This document shows positions 37,369-49,807 of a stretch of DNA of 64,000 bases, in pieces (the stretch's first letter is position 1; each line of letters begins with the position of its first letter). The notes under the pieces are model-generated. The model made no database searches. It saw only the letters and a program-made list of their open reading frames with translations, and was not told where the DNA came from. The stretch lies in assembly GCA_034509735.1 (NCBI GenBank), contig JACGWO010000011.1, forward strand, positions 14,789,866 to 14,853,865, in the 5' to 3' direction. The DNA is from Sesamum alatum (lineage: Eukaryota > Streptophyta > Magnoliopsida > Lamiales > Pedaliaceae). A program made the position numbers and the translations under genes.

Positions 37369-39314
37369 TCTATATATATATAGCAAAACGATAGTTGATC
37401 ACATTAAGCCAATTTTGACCAAATTCTGAATTCTTAGAATTTTGAATTTTTTAATTACTAAAAAAAATTCTAATTGGTTGGTTTAATTTTAGTTTCTTTT
37501 TTTTTTAAAAAAAACACTTAACAAACTAAATTTCAAAATTTTAGCATGGAAATAGAAAAACCCTCATGAAGATATACAAATAGTACTTCCTCTTAGAGTT
37601 GCATTCAATTCAAAACACTTAAAAATCACATCAAATACAAATATAAATATCAGTTAAAATTTTGGAATAACAAAAAAGTTGAAGAATCCATTATGCACTA
37701 CGAATCATTTGTTGTTGTGCTTAAGCTCAACCCCTCTTAATGCTTGAATGGATGTTTTTTATCAAGATGTATATTGGTCAGCTACGTAACTTATATATAT
37801 TATTTTTCTTTCAATATAGTAGCAAATTGATTTTGCATATGATGATCATCACATTTTGTCCTTTTCTATTTTTATTATTCGACGTCGTCTTTTTATTATT
37901 AGAAATTTCTTTTTTATATTATTTTTTTCTCATTTGATGTTCTTTGGATGTGTTCAAATTTTAGAGTGATATATCCCACAAATTTATTATTTTGATTGAT
38001 GGTTTATTTCTTTACAGTTTACATTCACACACATATTCATTTGTCAAAGTTTCATTTTGGCAATAGAAAATTTTGTAATACTTCAATTTGTCTATTATCA
38101 TGTGCTCTAATTTTACTTTCATATTAGTTTTTAGTAATTTCTTTACTTTTCATTACATTTTTTAAATTTATATTTTCTTCAATTATTTATGTGATTTGGT
38201 TGTGTTCACTCATTTAATTTTTATTTGCATAGTTTCATTCTTTCGATTTGCATGATGTCCTTCTTGGTTTTTCTCTTTGTATGATTCTACTTAATCTGCA
38301 TTTAGTTTTTATTTGACATTTATCCCTTTTTATCTTTTTATGCATCATTCCTATATTTTGTAGTTTCTTCCATTAAATTTTTATTTTATAGTTTACTTTA
38401 TTGTTCTTTTTCATGTTTTATTAACTTTTTTTTTTCTACAAGAAGGAACAAATTTGTTTACTGCTAAAAGCCATATATTTTTTTTTTTACATTTATTCGT
38501 ATGATTCTACTTAATCTGACATTTAATTTTTATTTATATTAATATTTATTTTTTTATATCGTTTTATACACCAATTTTTTTTTTATAAATTATAACTTCA
38601 TCCATCAAACTTTTTTGTTCTTTTATACACATGGTTGTTTGAATTTTATTTTCTTCTTTTATATATTTTAATTTAATTTAAAATTTTGTACATATGCATT
38701 AAATTAATAATAAATGCAGAGGTTAATTCAATTCCTTATATATCTTAATTATTGTTTTCAATTTTTCATTTTATTGTTAAATCTCTCTTTTCTTTTTATA
38801 TAGTATCATATAATATTGCTATATTCATAATATTTGTAAATTATAGTATAATTTATATATTTTTGTAGCACAATTTAGGTGTTTGATAAATATTGAAAGC
38901 AAACTCTCTACCTATCTATTTAGAGATGAAAGTTGGAAAACTCATCAAATAAGAATCCAAGGTATGTATCTTTTGTTGCTTTTATTTTTTTCATTATCAA
39001 TTAATTTATTTCATGAGTTCGTCAAATACATGAATATTTTTGTTAATTATCATTTTTTATTTATTTTATTAGTTTGATTATTTTTATTGATGGATAAATT
39101 GGACTTTGCTGATACCATTTTTTAGTAAGCATTTATAGTGCTGTTGTTCTTTCATTTTTTATTTTCAATTTATTATTTTTTTATAATTGAGTTCATGAAT
39201 TATGTGATATGTCATATATACATTTTTTTTCCTTATGAGCAATGTATTTTCTTATTTTATAAGTTCTAACAACTTTTTCACTTGCGATAGCATATACAAA
39301 TATGAATTCAGTCT

Positions 39315-39367
<53 letters not shown>

Positions 39368-40729
39368 TCTAAACCAATTATATAATTTTGTTCTCATAAT
39401 AGTTTCTCATCATAATTATATGTTTCACTCTTTAATACATAATTTGTGGAAAATGAACTCTAGATTTTTAATTCATAAATTTTTGTGAACTAATCCTTAA
39501 TCAAAACGTTTATATTTCTAAATTCACAATTTTACTATTTAAAAGTTATGAGATTCTTAATTGATGTTGAACATCCATAAACAATAGAATTTTGTTCCCT
39601 ATTGCTATTAATTTTTTATTTTTTAATTTTATGAATTATGTGATATACACGTACAATTAAGTTTATAATAAAAGCAAATATGAACTTTGTTTAAAGAAAA
39701 AGATTGGACGCAAACTTCTTATATATCTACTTAAGGGTAAAAGTTCGAATAAAGTTAACTTATTAAATAAGAAAAGGCCCATTTAGTCGCTTTTTAATCT
39801 TTTTCATTATGAATTTGTTTATACTTAATATCAGTTTTTTTTAATTTATATTTACTATCATACTTATTTCGATTATTTATTGACAGTTTTGTGCAAACGT
39901 GATTTACATATACTTCTTATTGGTGAATATTCAATTTTTGTTGCTTTTATTATTTTTTATTATCAATACATTTATTGAGTTCATGAATTATGTGATATAT
40001 ACATTAAATTTGTTTTTTCATTTTCCTTATAATCAAGGTTTTTCCTTATTTTATATATGAGTTCTCATTATAAAGTCATTTTACCAATTTTTTTATTATT
40101 ATTTTTTTTTATCACAAACCAACCGGCCATAACTTATATTAAATATTAAGCTTCAAGGTTTTGTTATTTCAAAAAAAAAAAAAAAGGTTTTGTTATAGAA
40201 AGAGGTAGCCGAACAATTAACATGCATAGTTACATAGATCCGCTTGAACAAAATGTGTAAAAAAGGGTGGCATTCATAAAAAAAATATTATCCATCATAC
40301 ATTCTGTTGCGCTATTGGTCAAAAAAAGAGTGCCGCTTGAAAGTTGTAAGACTTATTTGGTGAAAAGTTATTATTTTATCTATTTGAATTGTATTTTTGT
40401 CATCTATTTTCTAAATCATCATTATCAAAATATTTAATGAGATATTTCAATACTTAAATTTTAGTAACTTTTCTTTAAATAATGAAGATGCTTTTTATTC
40501 AATTTATATAAATAAGACATAGCTTCATTTGATCTTACTCTTTTTTGCTTATGTTCTTATAATTGTATTTTTCTTATGTATTTTATTGATGTTGATGCAT
40601 GAAGTTTGAAAAAAATAATTACTTAAAATACTTTTTTTTTAATTTCCTTTCACATAATAAAAAATTAATTAAAATATAAGTTTATTCAAACTTATATTAT
40701 GCCCGTGCATAGCACGGGTCACATACTAG
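37369..40729 (+). mobile_element. Probable non-autonomous Helitron
   Basis: The right end is a classic Helitron terminus: a stem-loop GCCCGTGCATAGCACGGG followed by TCACATACTAG, with T as the next host base. The proposed left end TCTATATATATATAGC follows an A. The interior is strikingly T-rich on this strand and has no Rep/helicase frame; it includes (CT)n(AT)n at 39314-39367. The right end is well supported; the left end is the best candidate, not proven. Confidence 0.5.
39314..39367. repeat. Compound (CT)n(AT)n microsatellite
   Basis: A run of CT followed directly by a run of AT, inside the probable Helitron. Confidence 0.95.
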
Positions 40730-42725
40730 TTTTTATATATGTATATATATATGCCTAAATCTATAATATACATTCATATGATAGGTCAATATGGGCTCGT
40801 TTACTTTTGAGTATGGATTATTGAATAACATCCATATTTCAAGAGTTTGGTGTCTCCTAAACTTGTGGTTAGGGATTACTCTTCTTGAGTGAAGAGTCTG
40901 TAGTCCCCTATAGTTTGTATTAGGGTTGGACTCTTCTCGTGCACACCTATAAATAAGGTGCTTCTATGAAATCATAAAAAGAGTTCAATATGATGTGAGC
41001 TAAAATAGCTCAATATGGATGTTATCATGGGCTTGAACGGAGTGGACTTCAGATTCTACAAGTCGGGAAAGGGACCAGCAAAAAAAGGGATTTGCACTCC
41101 AACGCTCAAGTCAGTAAGCAGTAATGAAATGACTTAGGCTCTCGACGGGCTCGTTTATTTTTGGGTATGGGATAAATGTACTAACGATAAATATATGATG
41201 GGATTATTCACACCGTGAATAAGCATCGAGATTAATAGGTAGTGTACTTAATTTGATTGTATCTCTTGATTACATTTTTACCCTCACACATATCTTTACA
41301 AAAGAAAATACTAATAAATAATAAAAAAAAAAAGGTCATTTTCTACTGCCTTTTTTTCGGATAGCAGCTTATGGAATTGGGGTTTTTTTTAAAGTTTGTT
41401 GCTATATTTCGCATATGGATTCTTTAATATGAATGGTGCCTTGTAATTACACAATAAAATGGGTTTCATTTTTTCCGAATTGATTATAATTTTTTATTGA
41501 TTTTATAGATGGTACTTGAGAGAACGAACAAAAACAAGGCAAAATATACAATTTTTTCCCTACTTGAACCTCTTAGTTTCTCTCAATCGCAACTTCTCTC
41601 AGTCGTATGCAATAAGACAATCAAAAGAAAGAAAAAAAAAATAAATCAACAAGAGGGGCACAACTATAATATGCCGTTAACAAATCTGGACTAGATATTA
41701 ATTTTACTGTCTTGTCCAGATTGGGCTTCCCGCTTGAATTAATAAATCCACTTATCTTGGTGGGTTTGCTTATTCAAGATGAATAGTGAATAATACTGGG
41801 CCCGTCCAATAAGTTCAGACTGTCATTCCACGAAGTAAACATGAAGTTAGGTTGTATTGAGTTACTTCAATAGTTCAATCATTCAATGTAAACAACACTA
41901 CAAGGATGGTATCGGTGATTGAATTTAAAAAAGTTAAAAGGGGAAAAAATTGTCATTTTATCCTAAATGAGAAAAAATGTTGGATGGAATAGGATTCTTG
42001 TATCCTATCCCCAAGTTAGGACAATTTATTCGACCCAATACCAATCACTTAGGAGGCCTATGATTAAGTAATGGATCTGATATTTGTTAAGTAAACATGA
42101 GATTAGATTGGATAAATAAATTAATCTAGCCCAATTCATTGTAGTTAGCCAATCGTATGTAAGGGAATGTTTGGTGAGTTTATAAACTTTTTGAAAATAT
42201 CATATAGTATCTTTTAGAGATTATAAGACGTTATAAAATATTTGTAAATTTTTCGAACGAAAATGCTTATAAAATCTAAAAATAAGACTTAGAAGCTTAT
42301 AAACTCATTTGAAGAAAAGTAAAGATTTGTAACTTATGTTTAAAATCTTACCGACTTTTACAGCTTAATTACATTAATAATTATAATATTCTCATTACTA
42401 ATATCTTATAAGTTGAATGATTTTATTGTGTCCCAATAATTTAATAACTTTAAGATCTTATATATAGCCCCATGTTCTGAAAATTGAGATCTCTTAGTTT
42501 GAGCAAGAAGCTCCAAATTAAGGGACCACTTAGCATATGAGCCAAAACCTTAGGGACCATGCATCAAAACTGCCCTTTTGCCATTCTTGAGGGGGGGAAA
42601 AGAAAACAAGGAAAACATCTTGCAATTCTTGTATACTAGTGTGTATGATGCATATTTATTATAAATATATGTGCACAATTAATTAAAAATAATTATTATT
42701 TTATTTTAATTGAATAATAAAATTA
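40730..42725. other. Gene-free region with LTR-like and MITE-like fragments
   Basis: The phrase GGGCTCGTTTA occurs at 40794 and 41148, suggesting MITE or element ends. Between them is an LTR-like segment with a TATA box (CCTATAAATAAG, near 40948). AACATCCATATT (near 40837) and AATATGGATGTT (near 41018) are inverted. Boundaries cannot be fixed by eye. The rest is AT-rich with no recognised gene. Confidence 0.35.
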
Positions 42726-44843
42726 GGGTTAATTACACTTACATCCTCTCTGAGAACTTTCCCTCAAAAATGTTTTAAAATTACACTTACACTCCCTCCA
42801 AAAATCTGGCGTTTGTTAACCCCAAACGAAAGAGTGAAAATATCCATTTTACCCTCAAATTAAAATAACAAAAAAAGGCTGAATTTGTGACTTTTAAAAA
42901 GGACCATTATACCCCTCAACCAATAAATAAAAAAAAATCTTCTTTCTCTCTATTCTCCCGCCCAACTCATCGTTTTCTCACCTTCCTTCTTTCTCTTGGA
43001 GTTGAAACCCACATAACATTCTTCCATATATTTGTTTGGTGCATTTACAGTAAAATCATAGTTCAATCGATATGGATTGAGTAAAAGAGAAGACATCACG
43101 TTGAGGAGGGAGAAAAAATTTAGCCCACCTCTTAGATTTGGAGTAACACAAGGTAAATTTTCAATATCTACTTGATCCTCTATATCTTGGCAATATTTTG
43201 AAGGTTTTTTGTTTATTCTACATAATTCTTTTGGGTTTTTGCTTACCGTTAATTAAATTTATAAAATTGTTGTGATACATGAATTCATTCTTGGTCTTGG
43301 TCACTCTTTCTTGCATGTTGGATTTGGAGTTTGTATATATCCATCAATTGATTATAGAAGCTTTTATCAACAGAGTCCATAAGAATGGAAGAACTAATCT
43401 TAATTTTATGCATAGTAGGGTTTAAGTATATATATGGAATCATGAGTTTTAATGTAAGTTTAGTCACTTTGTTGCCTAGCAATTTTAATGTTCTTTAGCC
43501 ATATTTGTTTTATTTCTGAAAATTCATTTTGTTTTGAAAATTCTGTTTGAAGTGGATTTATATGTTTTTAATCTGTTGTTATGTGGATATGGCTAGCTAT
43601 ATAAATTCTGCTATTTTCCTTATTTTCTAACAGATATGGCAGGCAAAAAGTTTGATCTTATATCATTACGAAGAAGAGACTTGCATCATAAGGAATTGGG
43701 ATGCACACAATTCTACGTTTCAAAACTTGAAGAATGAAGTAACCCAGGTAAGAAATTATTTTTAACTAAGGTAAGAAATTATTTTTAACTAAATTATGTA
43801 GCTCTTCAATCATATGTTAAGATGTTGCTAAAATTGTTTTCCTGTTTTTTTTTTTTTTTTTGTTGTTGTAGGATCCTACGGATGAATCATCAACAACTAG
43901 ATCTAGAGTTGCAAATTTTTGTGATGACACTCCTTTGGCTACAATGCTTCGAGGAAACAAAAGACGAAGAGCAAGTACAAATACAATTATCTCGGGGAGC
44001 CAAGATAGAGGAGAAACACCTCAACCTTCACAAGATGGTGCGTGAAGAAATATTTGGTTGATTGGATTTACGTGCAAAAATGCTACCTTCCACCATTGTT
44101 GCTTTCTTGATGCCCTAATTTTATTTTCTGTCAATGGGCATAATATTGTTTTTCGGTAGTATTGACTATATTTGGATTACTTGGTTAAGTTTTTGAACTA
44201 TATTAGGTTGATATCTTTTGTTTATGTTAGGCTGGTATCTATATGTATGCACTAGGTTGCATATTGTGGTGAATTTATCACTATTTTTGTCTAAACATGC
44301 AATTAAAACATATTTTTTCTCTTTGATTTGGAGGAGTTTTGTTGCTTGTTAAATTATTTTGGTTATCTTCTAATACTAATAATGGAAGTACAAAATAAAC
44401 TAAAATAGCATAACATGATATTGGTACAAAATATAATTTTATAACACTTTAACAGTTAGGTATAACATGAAAAATTGCTAGTATGGATAAACTTAAGGCC
44501 ACTAATTCGAGAATAACGTTATATTAAATTTACACCATTTTGATTTTATACATATTACATTCACACCCTTTTGGTTCTTGTTATATTACATTTACCCCTT
44601 ACAAGTATTAAAATATTACAATGGTTATAATTGTCAATAAATTATATAAAATAACTGAATGAAGGGTAAAATTGAAAGTTCACATTTTTTTTGTTGACAT
44701 CAGCATTTTCCGTCCAAATTGCTAACGGAAGGGGTAACGTGTAAACGACAGATTCTTGGAGGGGGTGTAAGTGTAATTTTAAAATTTTATTGAGGGAAAG
44801 TGTAATTTCATATTCTCAGATGGGGTGTAGGTGTAATTAACCC
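42726..44843. mobile_element. Non-autonomous TIR element (family C, Mutator-like) carrying exon-like sequence
   Basis: A 2.1-kb element starting GGGTTAATTACACTTACATC and ending GTAGGTGTAATTAACCC. The terminal inverted repeats extend about 120 bp, and both sides carry the perfect 9-bp duplication ATAAAATTA (42717-42725 and 44844-44852). A short relative with the same ends is at 55812-56098. The interior has a pyrimidine-rich leader-like segment and splice-like exons (separate entry). No transposase was found, so this resembles a Pack-MULE. Confidence 0.85.
43634..44045 (+). pseudogene. Exon-like fragment inside the family C element, unidentified protein
   Basis: Two segments join in phase: 43634-43747 (38 codons, after TTTTCTAACAG and before GTAAGAAAT) and 43872-44045 (57 codons plus TGA, after a long T run and GTTGTTGTAG). 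The first part includes LILYHYEEETCIIRNWDAH; the second includes ANFCDDTPLATMLRGNKRRR and ends SQDGA. The segments have proper donor and acceptor sites and codon-like composition. A possible earlier exon ends at 43151 (ACACAAG before GTAAAT). No complete start could be assigned and I do not recognise the protein. It may be a captured host gene tail or the element's own transcript. Confidence 0.4.
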
Positions 44844-44852
44844 ATAAAATTA

Positions 44853-45301
44853 TGATAAATTACAACTACCTCTTCGAAGTTTGGCATAATTATAAATATC
44901 CCCTCTTTATTTGAAAATTATAAATACCCCCATCAAATATAAAATAATTATGTAACGCCTAAATGGAAATGTGAAAAGTACTATTTTACCCTTGCTGAAC
45001 TTTTTATTTTATTCAACAAAGGTTCGAAAAAATTTAAAAAGTATGAGGGTGGGTAAAATAAATAATCCATAGATAATATTAGTCCATAAAAATATTTTTC
45101 AAAGTTCTAAAAAATGTATAAAATTATAACTTATAATCCAAAATGGCATTTTGGGTAGCTCACTATAAAATTTGGATGAGACCTAACGGGATGAGATCAT
45201 TGTTAGACAGACGTTAAAGTCAAGGGGTATTTATAATTTATCAAACAACGAGTATGTATTTATAATTATCCCAAAACTCAGTAAATCGTTGTAATTTACC
45301 C
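44853..45301. mobile_element. MITE, family A, abutting the family C element
   Basis: Starts (T)GATAAATTACAACTACCTC and ends AATCGTTGTAATTTACCC. The interior has the family's phrases for 'ttggcataattataaata'. The left flank is shared with the right target duplication of the family C element, so its own duplication is obscured. Confidence 0.7.
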
Positions 45302-45440
45302 TAAACATACTTAAAAAATGATAAGAAGTTATTGGGCAAAAGTAGAATGTGAAAATTGAAAGTAGAGACAAACATAGAAAGTTACTAAAAAGTTTAAAAT
45401 ATAAAAAGAATGGCAGACTGAAAAATTGAGACACTATAAT

Positions 45441-46091
45441 TGATGCCAAAAATATACTTGGCCCAAAGAGGAGCCCACTATGAAAAAAGCTCCACGAGGA
45501 TTTAAGGATACATGGCCCAAGGGTAGACGACTTCAGGCCCAATTCTCCCAGGGGATATGAAAAGCAAGGAAGCAAGCCCAAGGAAGGACGATTCATGGAA
45601 AGCCCCAGAAAGGGACTTGCATGGCAACCACTTGGACATCAAAACATCCTTGTGTACACGTGGTTGGATGTCAGACAAAAAACTCGGCTGTCCGCCAAAG
45701 CTACCTGAAAATCTAGGAAGGTCATTATACTTATTTTACCCATTCCTTAAGAATTCAGAGAACCTATCCCAATGGATAAATCATTGAAAGACCCTCCTCG
45801 AAGCGGTTGGAGACTATCTCTTAGCAACCGATCGCTCGAGTCCCAAAGGGATCGGACTCTCTCGACTAGCAAGGGGCAAAGGGTATAAAAAGGGGCCCCT
45901 TTCCCAGGTAAAGGGTAATGTATTCACAATAGTCTCACACATAAAAACGCTATTGTTTGAAACACTTTCACATTGAGTTACCACTTTACATCACACTTTC
46001 TTAGTTTTAATTCTTATTTCTATCATTGTTTACTGGCTTGAGCACCGGAGTACTAATGTGTTTTTTGTATGTCCTCTTTTCAAGATTTGTG
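45441..46091 (+). mobile_element. Probable Ty3/gypsy-type solo LTR
   Basis: Starts TGATGCCAAAAATATACTTGG with GGCCCAAAGAG soon after, as in the LTR at 17903-19675. A TATA box (GGGTATAAAAAGG) lies at about 45875. Near the end is TACTGGCTTGAGCACCGGAG, a typical gypsy R/U5 phrase. No coding region follows. The right end is approximate, and no target duplication was found. Confidence 0.55.
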
Positions 46092-46240
46092 AAAAACTAA
46101 ACCCAAATATCTCAAATTGAATGTATTTGAACGAGCAATTTTTTGTGTGCATAATAATAATAATAATTATTATAATAATAATAATAATGATAATAATGAT
46201 AATCTTTTGTTTATAAGAAAGTATATTATATATATTTTTT

Positions 46241-49200
46241 GGGCAAATTGCAATTTACCCTCCTGTGTTAGGGAAAAATGGCAATTCACCCCTCTGTGAA
46301 TTTTTTTTTAGCAATTTATCCCTTATGTTGTAATAAAAGAAGCAAAAATGCCCCCCTCATGCGAGCTGTGTAATACACGCGCTATTTACGTAATTTTATT
46401 TTTATTTTTTATTTCTATCTTTATTATCAATCCTTAGATCTTATCTTTATAGATGAACGACCCAGATTTAACTATATATATTAATTATATAAAAAATAAG
46501 TATTAAGATATATTTTATAAAAGTATAATATATATAATATTTATACATATACACAATATATATATATATATGTGCAGACCAGTTCGGCAGCCGCCCTCGC
46601 TGTCACCCGTCGCCGGCCGGCGCGCCCCTCTCTAAACCACCAGCGCCCCCCACCAGTTGTTGTGTGCCTCTACCTCCGTCCGCCCCCGCCTCTGTGCGCT
46701 CCTCGCCCCGGCCCCGCCTCCACCTTTCGTCGCTCCCACCACGCGCTCCTCCGTCCGCCCCACCTCTGCGCGCTCCTCCCCCCACCCCCCCCCGCCTCTG
46801 CGCGCTCCTTCACCTTTAAAGAATCGGTATGGCCGGGAACGCGGCGAAAGCATAAAATAAAAGAAATTAAACATCATAACATACAGAAAAATATGCTTGA
46901 ACATGTGGCTAGAGGAGGAAATAAAAAGGTACAATAATTTAAATAGTAACATTACCTTTTCGTTTCACATGTAGAACGGCAACAAGCTTTCAATCCCTTT
47001 TCGTTCCTTTTCCGTTCACCTTAGGATTCAAGTTAGAACCCCTCTAAAGATGATCCACACCACACTAGGAAAGTAAATCTAGATCTACTGCTAGGTAGAA
47101 GCTAGATCAAGGAAGAAACGAAATACGTATTACACTATTGATTAGCGATATGTATTTCTCATGTTCTCATCTTGAATCCAATTCAAAGAGAACTTAAAAA
47201 TGGAGAAAAATGCAGGAAATTTCGTGGCTTGTGTTAGGAGAGTGCAAGTTAGGGAGTTGAAAAATGTATACATATGTTGTATAGTTGTAGGTAGTTTCCA
47301 AAACCACCTACACACTAATGCACAACTTGTGCTCAACCTCCAACCATGTTAGCACAATATGTGGACCACCTAGCCATCATGGCAAGCCACATCATTGCTT
47401 ACATGGAGCCAAATCATTGCTTACATGGAGGACTTTCAACTCCTCTTAAACTTGTATCAAACCTTTGACCTTTGATTTCAAGTCATGGACCGATTTTGAC
47501 CGGTCTTGATTTAATCAAATTAAATCAAGTGATCCATGGGTTTCAAATTAATCCAATTAATTTTAAACCTTATTGAAATTCAAAGTTTATTTAATCCAAT
47601 TAAATAAACATAAGCTCAAACACTAATTAATTGATCCAATCAATTAATTAAACGAAATCCAATAAATTAATCCAATTAATTAAAGGTATTAAGCCCAAAA
47701 TTAATTAATCCAATTAATTAATTCTCATGCCATCCATCCAATGAATTTTCCCAATAAATGATCCAATCATTTATATTCTCCTTGAATTAATTTAATCCAA
47801 TTAAATTAATTCACTTCTTCCAGAACTAATTCCACTACTTTCATAGTGATTTGTGTGTGACTCTTTAGATTCACCCTCAGCTAGACTTGGGCTTGTGTCC
47901 AACACAATTGATTAATTAAATCTAATTTAATTAATTATTTCTAATTAACCATTAATTAGAAATGCCCAGTACCATGGGTGGCCGTCTAGCAACGGTCCAT
48001 GGCACTAGAGACTAGGTGAATGTTGGCGTGAACATTTAGGCTCCGAATTCCATATAGGTACAGTCCTTCCGTCGACCATCTCCCGGCCTTAGCCTAGGGC
48101 ATGGAATTGGGTGTCGGTTCCCATCCTGGACTAAGCAACTATGCTACAAACTTGAGACGCGTTTACTCTATTGATCGACCTAGGGAACCATTCCCTACTC
48201 GACCAATCGCTACGGCCGTAGACTTAAAGAGTCGAAACTATCTCAGAGCGCATATGAGACATAGCTGTCAAATACTGACAGGGGACAGATTCTCTCTTGG
48301 AATCCACCGTTCTCACTACATACTCCGACTGCACTAGACAAGGCTTATAATGAACATATCGAAGACACGGTCACCTCTCGCCAGATCCAAGATACAACCT
48401 TCATATGCATGCGACTACCATGATTCCTCAAGTCCGAGGACTAATCCTGTACTATCAAGACCTGGAATTCCAGTCATACCGACCAAGCCTCCAAGGCTTC
48501 CATATGACGATTCCACGAGTCAGTTCAATCAGTCGACTACCTTGCCAACTAACCCACTAAAATTGCATAGACGATCCACGTCTGGCACCGATGAAACTCG
48601 GCACTCACCCAGTGAATGCAATTGTTAGTGCAAGTCTCTATAGGGCACTCGAGGCCCAGTCTCGAGGTCCTCGACTTGGAACGTTTCAGACCGATCCTCA
48701 AGGAGTTGGTTTCATAGCCACCAACCTATGCGCAACTCAACTCAATGGGTTTAACCAATCAGTATGTGGGCATTTGTTGTGACATTGAAACGACATTTAA
48801 TGTAAGTAGTAAGCACAACAAACACATTTTGCCAGTGATGAATACTTACTTTATATATCAGTATAATATTACTTTGATAAAGATCGACGAATAGTTCCCA
48901 AAACAGCCAATCCAATTGACTTTCTGGTCACCTATTCTAACACACCTTCCCCGCCCCCTCACTGCGCGCTCCTCCCCCCACTCCCGCCTCTGCGGCTCCT
49001 CCCTCATCATCGGCCGCCGCTTCCCCTCCTCTCAAATCGGCAGCCAAAGAAATTATTTTATGAAATTTTTAATTTTTTTACTAATATTGTATGTATGTGT
49101 GTGTATATATTGTATGTCTATGTATATATATATATAATTTATTTATTATAAATATTATTTTTACAGTTTATAAATTTATTTTTATATTTTGAATAAATGT

Positions 49201-49554
49201 GAGCCATAGATCTAATTTAAATAGATTTGAGCCATTTATTTACAAATCAATATAGACCGTTCGATCTAAATTAAGAAAGATGTAGGCCATTGATTTGATT
49301 ATCAAAATCTCAACCCTTGATATATGTATATATATAACAAGATCTAATGGTCCTCATTTAGGGCATAAAAGTAATTTTATAAAAAAAAAATGAAGGAAAA
49401 TCGCAGATGACGCGCGTGTTGCACACCTCATGCTATAAGGGGGTATTTTGCTCCTTTTTCTAAAATAGAGAGGGGTAAATTGCTAAAAAAATAATTTACA
49501 GGGGGATAAATTGCCATTTTTTCCTAACACAAGAGGATAAATTGCAATTTGCCC
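46241..49554. mobile_element. Large non-autonomous TIR element (Mutator-like) with GC-rich core
   Basis: A 3.3-kb element. The left end GGGCAAATTGCAATTTACCC is mirrored at the right end (GGATAAATTGCAATTTGCCC, read on plus), and the inverted repeats continue for about 185 bp. Flanks share TATTTTTT (8 bp; the T run hides the exact length). The core at 46575-46815 and 48943-49045 is very GC-rich and quasi-tandem (CGCCTCTGCGCGCTCCTCC-type units). It is unlike any neighbouring DNA and is interrupted by a solo LTR. No transposase. Several long frames in the core are compositional artefacts. Confidence 0.8.
46816..48942 (-). mobile_element. Solo LTR inserted in the GC-rich core
   Basis: On the minus strand it starts TGTTAGAATAGGTGACC at 48942 and ends ACCGATTCTTTAA at 46816. 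The 5-bp duplication CACCT (plus strand) is present on both sides (46811-46815 and 48943-48947). TGTTAGAAT is a common LTR start; the other end is diverged from the expected ATTCTAACA. The 2.1-kb body includes AT-rich palindromic repeats of AATTAATCCAATTAATT (47515-47810) and a mixed-composition block (47940-48780), with no gag or pol frame. Ty1/copia affinity is a guess. Confidence 0.65.
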
Positions 49555-49807
49555 TATTTTTTTTCTATAAAATAAAGAAGAAGAACAAAGACATCAACAT
49601 TGGTTCAACTTCACACACAAACACAAGCATAAAGAGATAGGATGGGGTCATAAAGCATCCAGTGGACCTTGAAACAACAATCCCAAGAACACCATAGAAT
49701 TGCATTTGTGTTGGCTTCTTTGTTATCTCTTTAACCCCAAATGTAACGCCAAGTTTCAATCTTTCAGAATTTCAAAGATTGTTACCTCAATTCTTCCCCA
49801 TTCAGCC
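49555..49807 (+). promoter_or_regulatory. 5' flank of the PPR10-like gene
   Basis: Only 253 bp separate the end of the large TIR element from the start codon. A TATA-like CTATAAAATA lies at 49565-49574, just 10 bp from the transposon end. If it is used, transcription starts near 49600. Confidence 0.45.

Noticed and set aside
43822..44061. 79-codon plus-strand frame starting in a T run
   Set aside because: The exon-like reading of this segment is in a different frame (43872-44045), which has splice signals and better composition.
46572..46952. Long overlapping open frames on both strands rich in Pro, Arg and Ala
   Set aside because: They come from a GC-rich repetitive core of a transposon; all frames stay open because of composition, not selection.
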